Assembly: GCF_004216905.1 (NCBI RefSeq)
Contig: NZ_SGXJ01000001.1
Coordinates: 1,860,001 to 1,924,000, forward strand
Origin: Kribbella sp. VKM Ac-2569
GTDB taxonomy: Bacteria > Actinomycetota > Actinomycetes > Propionibacteriales > Kribbellaceae
Direction of reading: 5' to 3'
Length of the DNA: 64,000 bases
Shown: piece after piece, positions 58,303-64,000 of the stretch
Position numbering within the stretch: the first letter of the stretch is position 1
Layout of the letters: the number at the start of each line of letters is the position of its first letter
Translations under genes and position numbers: made by a program
Notes under the pieces: generated by a model
The model's database searches: none
Told to the model about the DNA's origin: nothing
Seen by the model: only the letters and a program-made list of their open reading frames with translations

Positions 58303-60378
58303 GTGGCGGATCCGATCGTCGACGAGTTGCGCAGACTGGCCGGGCCGGACCTGTACCGGCGGAACGCCTTCCGGATCAGCGGTCTGCTCGCGGATGCGAA
58401 CGCACGCACCGCCCGGCAGGTCGCGCAGCGGTTGCGCGCGGCGCTCGAGGTGGGCGCCGACATCGACCTCGGTACGGCGACCTCTCGCGACCCGCACGAG
58501 ATCCAGGCCGCCTGCGACCTGATCCTCGGCGACCCGCGCCGCCGGCTGGTCCACGAGGTGTTCGCGCCTTGGGGCGACGACGTCTCCGCCTGCGGCTGCC
58601 ATCCGCAGGTACACCAGGACCACGATGCCGCGATCGCAGCCCACAACGACTCGATCAGCCAGGAGCAGAGCCGCGGTACGCCGGATGTCGAGTGGAGCCG
58701 CGCCTCGCAGTCCTGGTCGAAGGTCACCGGCGCGCTGACGAACCACCTGGAGTACCGGGTCCGCGAGCTCGACGACCGGCAGCTCGACGACTCGGCCGTT
58801 GCCGGGATCGAGCGGGAACTGCCGCGGACCCTCGTCCAGCCGGCCGTCGATCTCGCGGTCGCCGGCCCACTTGGACGAACGGGCACGCTCGTCAAGGCGG
58901 CGCGGAGGTTCCCGAAGGCGGAGACCGTGCACCGCAGGCTGATCGAGGCCGCGGCCGCGCCGTTGTACGAGGACCTGGAGGAACGCCGTACCCAGGTCGC
59001 CCGGCGGATCGGCGAGGAGCCGGTCGATCCGATCGTCGCCGAGATCGAGCGTGACCTGCTGCCGCAACTGCAACGGCTGGACGCCCTGCTGCCATCGAAG
59101 GACAACCACCGGACCTCCGCGCTCCACGACCAGCTCGCGATCCTGCTCAACAACTGCGCGGTCGACCTGATGAACCGCGGCGAGGGCGGGGACGGCCGCG
59201 CCGAACGCTGGCTGGACCGCGCGGGGAAGCTGGTGATCGACCAGCGCGACCGCGACCTGATCGAAGAGAACCGCGAGGCGATGCTCGAGAACCAGCGGGC
59301 GATGCGGGAGTTCCGCGAGCAGGTCGACTATCTGTTCCGGATGCGCGGCAAGTACGCCGCACAACGCCTGCTCCGGCAGGCGCGGGCGCAAACCAGCTCG
59401 CCGTCGGTCCGTGCCGAGATCGACCATATGCTCGCCGACATCTCGGCCGGCACGTTCAACACGTCCTACTCTCCTTCGCCACAGGTGAAGCGGCCGCCGG
59501 ATTCCACGAAGCGCCGGCGTCGTCGCCGGCTGCTGGCCTGGCTGCTCGTCCTCGCACTGATCGGACTCGGCGTGTGGCACTGGTGGCCGCAGAAGCTGAG
59601 CATCTCCAACGACAAGATCTCCGACAACGCACCGGCCGGGACCTGCCTCGACGAGCAACCGGACGGCTCGCTGACAGATCTCCGCGGCAGCGACTGCGAC
59701 TCGCCGCACTGGGGCGAGATCATCGGGTACGTCGCGATCACCAAGGTGCCCGCGACGTACCCGGGCGACATCCAGGCGGACGCGCTCGGCCAGTTCCTGT
59801 GCGGCGAGAAGATGGTCCAGCAGCGTCTGAACGAGGACGTGTACGACGTGACCACGCTCCATGCGCCCGCACAACGCTGGAACAACGGCAAGAACTCCAG
59901 CAAGTACGAGAATTACGCGGCCTGTGTGGTTCATCGGCACGACGGTCTCGAGATCGAGAGCGGTGTGACACCGACCGCCGAGCTGAAGGATTCGAAGCCG
60001 GTCGCGATGGACCTGCTCGCCCCGAAGGTGGCTGACAACGCGCCGGTCGGGACCTGTGTCCAGGACCGGATCGACGGCCAGGTCACCGACGGAGCACTCA
60101 CCGACAAGGTCAAGATCGTCCGCTGCAACGAGTGGCACTGGGGACAGATCTTCGGCTACCCGACGCTCTACGAGGCCGGTCAGTCCTTCCCTGGCGACAG
60201 CGAGGTCAGCGCCCTGTCCCGGCACGCCTGCGCGAACAGGATCCCCAGCCTGCCGGGCTTCGCGACCTGGGTAGTGCCGCCGTCGTACCCGTCGTGGAGC
60301 GACTTGAAGCAGGTCAAGTACGCCGTGTGCCTGGTGCACCGGGCCGACAACAAGCCGTTCAAGGGAGCAGCCAAATGA
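58303..60378 (+). CDS. Membrane protein with J-like N-terminal region and two septum-formation domains
   Basis: A 691-residue protein. Residues about 10-100 (YRRNAFRISGLLADANARTA; DLILGDPRRRLVHEVFAPWG) have the helical pattern of degenerate J-domain-like modules, without a proper HPD tripeptide (RDPHE is nearest). A long helical cytosolic region follows, a membrane helix at about 408-426 after KRRRRRR, and two extracytoplasmic Septum_form-like domains with paired Cys (PAGTCLDEQPDG...SDCDSPHWGEIIGY; VGTCVQDRIDG...VRCNEWHWGQIFGY). GTG start after GGGGGTGAG. It leads an operon with GrpE-like and Hsp70 genes, suggesting it recruits the Hsp70 to the membrane. Confidence 0.82.
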   Translation: MADPIVDELRRLAGPDLYRRNAFRISGLLADANARTARQVAQRLRAALEVGADIDLGTATSRDPHEIQAACDLILGDPRRRLVHEVFAPWGDDVSACGCHPQVHQDHDAAIAAHNDSISQEQSRGTPDVEWSRASQSWSKVTGALTNHLEYRVRELDDRQLDDSAVAGIERELPRTLVQPAVDLAVAGPLGRTGTLVKAARRFPKAETVHRRLIEAAAAPLYEDLEERRTQVARRIGEEPVDPIVAEIERDLLPQLQRLDALLPSKDNHRTSALHDQLAILLNNCAVDLMNRGEGGDGRAERWLDRAGKLVIDQRDRDLIEENREAMLENQRAMREFREQVDYLFRMRGKYAAQRLLRQARAQTSSPSVRAEIDHMLADISAGTFNTSYSPSPQVKRPPDSTKRRRRRRLLAWLLVLALIGLGVWHWWPQKLSISNDKISDNAPAGTCLDEQPDGSLTDLRGSDCDSPHWGEIIGYVAITKVPATYPGDIQADALGQFLCGEKMVQQRLNEDVYDVTTLHAPAQRWNNGKNSSKYENYAACVVHRHDGLEIESGVTPTAELKDSKPVAMDLLAPKVADNAPVGTCVQDRIDGQVTDGALTDKVKIVRCNEWHWGQIFGYPTLYEAGQSFPGDSEVSALSRHACANRIPSLPGFATWVVPPSYPSWSDLKQVKYAVCLVHRADNKPFKGAAK

Positions 60379-60878
60379 CCTGGGCCGGATTCCGCCAGTG
60401 GCGGCAGCACAAGGCGTTCCGGATCGCGGCACCGAGCTGGTCCGGTTCGGCGTACGACGACCTGGATCGCTACCTCGCCGAGCTCGGGGAGACCGCCGCT
60501 CAACCCGTTGAGGACGCGGACGACGACGCGCTCGCCGAGGCCGCGACCAATCTGTGGCGGGCTCGCCGCAAGCTTGCCCAGGGCAACGACGGTCAAGGGA
60601 AGCAGGCAGCGCGTTATCTGCGGACCTGTGCCGGTGCGCTGGCGGCCGCGGGGCTCACCGTTCAGGACCATGACGGGGAGCCGTTCCACGCCGGTCGTTC
60701 CGTCGACGTGCTGCTCTACTCCGACGATCCCGCGGTGACGGTGGAGACCGTTGTCGAGACCGTGCGGCCGGCCGTGTACCACCACGATCGGCGGATCCAG
60801 ACCGCTCAGGTGATCGTCGCCGTACCCACCGGCTCCAAGAACTCGAACAGCTCCGACAGCGAGGACAGCCATGCGTGA
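60375..60878 (+). CDS. GrpE-like protein of the Hsp70 operon
   Basis: A 167-residue protein. The N-terminal half is helical; the C-terminal part (VETVRPAVYHHDRRIQTAQV, about 125-144) resembles the beta domain of the nucleotide exchange factor GrpE (pattern: E-L/V-x-P/K-G/x-Y-x-x-x-x-R-x-I/L-R-x-A-x-V). The start overlaps the previous stop and the stop overlaps the Hsp70 start by 8 bases. I infer a dedicated exchange factor for the adjacent Hsp70; the likeness is short, so a novel partner is the alternative. Confidence 0.75.
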   Translation: MTWAGFRQWRQHKAFRIAAPSWSGSAYDDLDRYLAELGETAAQPVEDADDDALAEAATNLWRARRKLAQGNDGQGKQAARYLRTCAGALAAAGLTVQDHDGEPFHAGRSVDVLLYSDDPAVTVETVVETVRPAVYHHDRRIQTAQVIVAVPTGSKNSNSSDSEDSHA

Positions 60879-63345
60879 CACCATCGATATCGGGATCGAT
60901 CTCGGCACCACCAACAGCGCGATCGCCCTGGCCGAGGGCGACACGGTCACGGTGATCAAGAACATCGAGAGCCAGGACACGACACCGTCGGCGGTCTGGA
61001 TGCCGCGCGCGGGCGAGGTGCGGGTCGGCGCGAAGGCCCGCACGCGGGTGGAGTCGGATCCGGAGAACACCGCGTCCGAGTTCAAGCTCGAGATGGGTCT
61101 GGCCGATGTGGCCCGGAAGTTCGCGAGGGCCGGCGTTCAGCTCACGCCGCCGCAGCTGTCGGCGGAAGTCCTGAAGACGTTGCGCAATGACGCGACCCGG
61201 TTCCTGAACGATGTTCCGACCGCGGCCGTCATCACTGTCCCGGCGGCGTTCGCCCTGAACCAGAACAAGGCGACCGTCGAGGCAGCCACCTTGGCCGGAT
61301 TCGTGCCCGGTTCGCCACTGCTGCAGGAGCCGACTGCGGCCGCGTTCGCCTACGGGCTGCAGGACACCAGCGACCGGGCCTACTGGATGGTGTTCGACTT
61401 CGGCGGCGGGACCTTCGACGCCGCGGTGGTGAACAAGCGCGACGGCGAACTGCGCGTGCTGCACCACGCCGGCGACCCGTACCTGGGCGGCAAGCTGATC
61501 GACTGGGCACTCGTCGAGCGAGTGCTCGCACCGGCTGCCGCCTCGGAGTTCGGGCTGTCCGACTTCCAACGCGACAACCCGCATCACGCACGAAACTTCG
61601 CCAGGCTGAAGGCGGCGGCAGAGGAAGCGAAGATCGCGCTCTCCGGCATCGAGTCGACCTCCGTCCTGGTCGAGCTGGACACCCCGGGCGGCGACAGCGA
61701 GACGTTCGACTTCACCCTCACCCGCGGCGCCCTCGACCGCGTCGCCGAGCCGTACTACGTGCGCGCGATCAACCTCTGCCGCGAGGCGATACGGGAGAAC
61801 GGCCTGTCGGCGGACGCGATCGACAAGCTGCTCCTGGTCGGCGGTGTCACGCTCTCCCCTGGCCTGCGCGAACGGCTCGCCGACCCGGCCGACGGGATCG
61901 GGATCTCATTGGAGACCCGGTTGGACCCGTCGACGGTGGTGGCCCGCGGCGCCGCGTTGTTCGCGAGCACCATCCGGCATCCCGCGCCACTGGCCGCGGC
62001 CCCGGCAGCGGGCGAGTTCGCCGTCGAACTCTCGTACGAACCGGCTGTCACCACGACCACGACGACCGTGGCGGGGCGGCTGCGCGCCGGGCGGGACCTG
62101 GATTGGACCGGCTATTCCGTCGTACTCGCGAACCCCGAAGGCCGGCCGCCGTTCCGGACCGCGAACATCGCGCTCAACCGGGTCGGTGCGTTCGCGACCG
62201 AGGTCGACGTGGACGAGCGCCGTACGTCGCGATTCACCGTCGAGCTGATCGACCCGGCCGGCGCGCCGCAGAAGCTGGTCCCGAACACATTGTCGATCAC
62301 CCACCGGACCGAGACGTTCGGCGGTGCGCGGCTCGCGCATTCGCTCGGAATCCAGCTGGCCGACAAGACGTTCTCACCGCTGCTGCGCAAGGGCGCCGGG
62401 GTGCCGACGACGGCCCACGGGAAGTTCCGTACGTCGTACACGCTGCTCCGGCGCGACGACGAGGCGATGATCCGGATCCCTGTTGTGCAAGGAGAACGGG
62501 TACGCGCGAACCGGAACCGGCCGGTCGGGCTGTTGACGATCAAGCCGGTCGACCTGCGAATGGATCTGCCGGTCGGGACCGAGGTCGAGGTCACGTTCGA
62601 GGTGGACGCGTCGAACCTGGTGACGGTGGTCGCCGACGTACCGCTGATCGGGGCGCAGTTCGAGGCCGAGATCGACCTCGGGTCGGTGCGGACGCCGTCG
62701 GCCGACGTACTGACGCAGCAACTGGCGGAGGCCGAGGACCGGTACGACGTGTTGCAGCGGTCGGCGGATCTGCCGGATGTTGACGAGCGGTTGCGACGGC
62801 TGGAGGCGGAGGGCACGTTGCCGACCGTTCGGGAGCAGGTACGGGCGTCTGCGACGGATGCCGGTGCGGCGGCGACGGCCGAGGACCGACTGCGGGACTT
62901 CCAGGCGGAGCTGGACGATATCGACGATCTGGCTGCGTTGCCGCGTCGTACTCGGGGGTTGCTCGATCTGCTGGCGGAGGCTGGTGAGTTGGTTCAGCAG
63001 GCGGGTGCGGTACGGGATGAGCAGGAGCTGACCGCGCTGCGGGAGGCGGCACAGCAGGCGATCGACGACCGCGATCTGAAGGCGATCGACGCGGCGACGG
63101 AGCGGACCGAGATCTTCATGGCGCGGCTCTACCGGAGGCAGCCGGGGTGGTACGAGGCTGTGTACTGGGAGGTCGTCCGGTCGCCTGGGATGCTGCCGCC
63201 GACTGCTGAGGCGGACCGGCTGGTTGCGGAGGGCCGGGATGCGATCAATCGGCGCGACGAGCGGTCGCTGGAACATGTCGTACAGCAGATGATCCGGCTG
63301 CTTCCGCGTGACGAGCGGGAGATCATCATCGGGCTCACGCAATGA
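60871..63345 (+). CDS. Hsp70-family ATPase (non-canonical DnaK-like)
   Basis: An 824-residue Hsp70: the ATPase domain (1 to about 385) has phosphate-1 motif GIDLGTTNSA at 8-17, phosphate-2 FDFGGGTFDA at 175-184 and the adenosine motif LLVGGVTLSPG. The C-terminal 430 residues are longer than and unlike DnaK: a beta-rich substrate-binding-like part (about 400-600) and a helical, acidic coiled region (about 610-824) without the usual DnaK tail. It is the third gene of an operon with J-like, GrpE-like and OmpA-like proteins, all overlapping. It is probably cytosolic and works with those partners rather than in general protein folding. Confidence 0.9.
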   Translation: MRDTIDIGIDLGTTNSAIALAEGDTVTVIKNIESQDTTPSAVWMPRAGEVRVGAKARTRVESDPENTASEFKLEMGLADVARKFARAGVQLTPPQLSAEVLKTLRNDATRFLNDVPTAAVITVPAAFALNQNKATVEAATLAGFVPGSPLLQEPTAAAFAYGLQDTSDRAYWMVFDFGGGTFDAAVVNKRDGELRVLHHAGDPYLGGKLIDWALVERVLAPAAASEFGLSDFQRDNPHHARNFARLKAAAEEAKIALSGIESTSVLVELDTPGGDSETFDFTLTRGALDRVAEPYYVRAINLCREAIRENGLSADAIDKLLLVGGVTLSPGLRERLADPADGIGISLETRLDPSTVVARGAALFASTIRHPAPLAAAPAAGEFAVELSYEPAVTTTTTTVAGRLRAGRDLDWTGYSVVLANPEGRPPFRTANIALNRVGAFATEVDVDERRTSRFTVELIDPAGAPQKLVPNTLSITHRTETFGGARLAHSLGIQLADKTFSPLLRKGAGVPTTAHGKFRTSYTLLRRDDEAMIRIPVVQGERVRANRNRPVGLLTIKPVDLRMDLPVGTEVEVTFEVDASNLVTVVADVPLIGAQFEAEIDLGSVRTPSADVLTQQLAEAEDRYDVLQRSADLPDVDERLRRLEAEGTLPTVREQVRASATDAGAAATAEDRLRDFQAELDDIDDLAALPRRTRGLLDLLAEAGELVQQAGAVRDEQELTALREAAQQAIDDRDLKAIDAATERTEIFMARLYRRQPGWYEAVYWEVVRSPGMLPPTAEADRLVAEGRDAINRRDERSLEHVVQQMIRLLPRDEREIIIGLTQ

Positions 63346-64000
63346 CCGCGTTCCGCCAGCAGGTAGCCCTGGCCCGAGCGGCCGACCTTGCCCGCCACGG
63401 GGACCTGCGCGGCGCCGCCACCTTGCTCACCGACCTTGAAGACCCGTCGGTCGAGGTGCTCGACCTACTGGCCCGAGTCCGAGCCCAGCAAAAGAGATGG
63501 GCCGAGGCCGACGCTCTCTGGGCGGAGGTGGAGAAGGCTGGAGCAGGTGGGTTGGTGGCTGGGGCCGTGGCGGGGCGGCGGGTGGTTGCGGGTATTCGCG
63601 GGCATCGGCGGGCGTCGCGGCCTGTTCTTCCGGTTGTCGTGGCGGTGGTGCTGGTGGGTGCGGTGGTTGCTGGAGGCGCGGTTGCGTTGGGTGGTCGTGC
63701 TGATGAGCCTGTGGCGCAACCGACTCAGGTGCAGACGACGCCGGCTCCTACGCCGAGTGTCGACACCGGTGCCGAGGAGCGGGCGGCTGCGTTGGCTCGG
63801 CGGTTGGCGGCGTTGGAGGCGCAGCGCCGGGCCGAAGCAGCTGCAACCGCAGGCGAGCTGGATGTGATCGCGCGGCGCGTTGCGGGTGCAGGTGTGCTGG
63901 TGCAGCGCGAGAAAGGCGCGGTGCGCGTCGTATTCACAGAGGGGGTCTTCGCAGCCGGCACCGACCTCAGTACATCCGGCGAGCGCGCACTCGACGTACT
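63342..64000 (+). CDS. TPR/transmembrane/OmpA-like protein, partial
   Basis: The gene begins at an ATG overlapping the Hsp70 stop (ATGA) and is open to the right edge (219 codons seen). Residues 1-65 form TPR-like helices (LARHGDLRGAATLLTDLEDP; WAEADALWAEVEKAG), a membrane helix lies at about 93-116 (LPVVVAVVLVGAVVAGGAVA), a short coiled coil follows (ERAAALARRLAALEAQRRAE), and the visible end (VRVVFTEGVFAAGTDLSTSG) resembles the start of an OmpA/MotB peptidoglycan-binding domain. It would tie the Hsp70 machine to the cell wall. The C-terminus is outside the window. Confidence 0.75.
   Translation, partial: MTAFRQQVALARAADLARHGDLRGAATLLTDLEDPSVEVLDLLARVRAQQKRWAEADALWAEVEKAGAGGLVAGAVAGRRVVAGIRGHRRASRPVLPVVVAVVLVGAVVAGGAVALGGRADEPVAQPTQVQTTPAPTPSVDTGAEERAAALARRLAALEAQRRAEAAATAGELDVIARRVAGAGVLVQREKGAVRVVFTEGVFAAGTDLSTSGERALDV

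Overview
The window is high-GC DNA with GC-rich third codon positions, frequent GTG starts, tightly overlapping operons and a gene set (large NAD-dependent glutamate dehydrogenase, SigE-type ECF factors, GAF-ANTAR proteins, PASTA protein, septum-formation domains) that points to a soil actinobacterium. Gene content and style fit Kribbella or a close relative in the Propionibacteriales. This is inference; no 16S or other marker is present.

Layout. 1-5578: a myo-inositol catabolism operon on the minus strand (dehydrogenase iolG, dehydratase iolE, kinase iolC, then an aldolase-type protein carrying a roughly 390-residue low-complexity N-terminal extension and cut by the window edge), with a divergent GntR regulator. 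5575-10437: a 1620-residue glutamate dehydrogenase. 10553-13674: a five-gene, fully overlapping electron-transfer operon (small Ser-rich membrane protein, ApbE flavin transferase, ferric-reductase-like haem membrane protein, NuoF-like flavoprotein, small ferredoxin). 13766-18908: MarR/NmrA pair with two identical operators, a phosphotransferase, an MFS transporter, and an ECF sigma factor with its membrane partner. 19006-26299: a putative protease or signalling locus (PASTA membrane protein, unknown protein, sigma factor, small unknown protein, TPR-CHAT protease, cytosolic Cys-rich subtilase). 26324-37775: hydrolase, two SDRs, a large LuxR regulator, a DHA2 exporter, a disulfide reductase-like flavoprotein, three tandem GAF-ANTAR genes and a membrane protein.

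37960-46430: carbohydrate use: a secreted GH43 and a fructan/sucrose module made of a GH32 plus LacI facing an ABC importer plus a second GH32, with two identical LacI operators between them. 46479-51521: a secreted propeller-like protein with a decayed paralogue next to it, a DUF2255 protein, and a thiolase plus CoA-transferase operon whose beta subunit has lost about 75 internal residues, with a divergent LysR regulator. 51617-58152: a membrane protein, a two-component system, tryptophan 2,3-dioxygenase, and a secreted GH76. 58303-64000: an operon that looks like a private Hsp70 machine: a membrane-anchored J-like/septum-formation protein, a GrpE-like protein, an Hsp70, and a TPR/transmembrane/OmpA-like protein running off the right edge.

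The best candidates for undescribed biology are the Hsp70 operon, the CHAT/subtilase/PASTA/sigma locus, the DPTV-repeat extension on the inositol aldolase, and the flavin-transfer operon that lacks a recognisable flavin acceptor. No tRNA, rRNA, CRISPR array, insertion sequence or prophage gene was seen.
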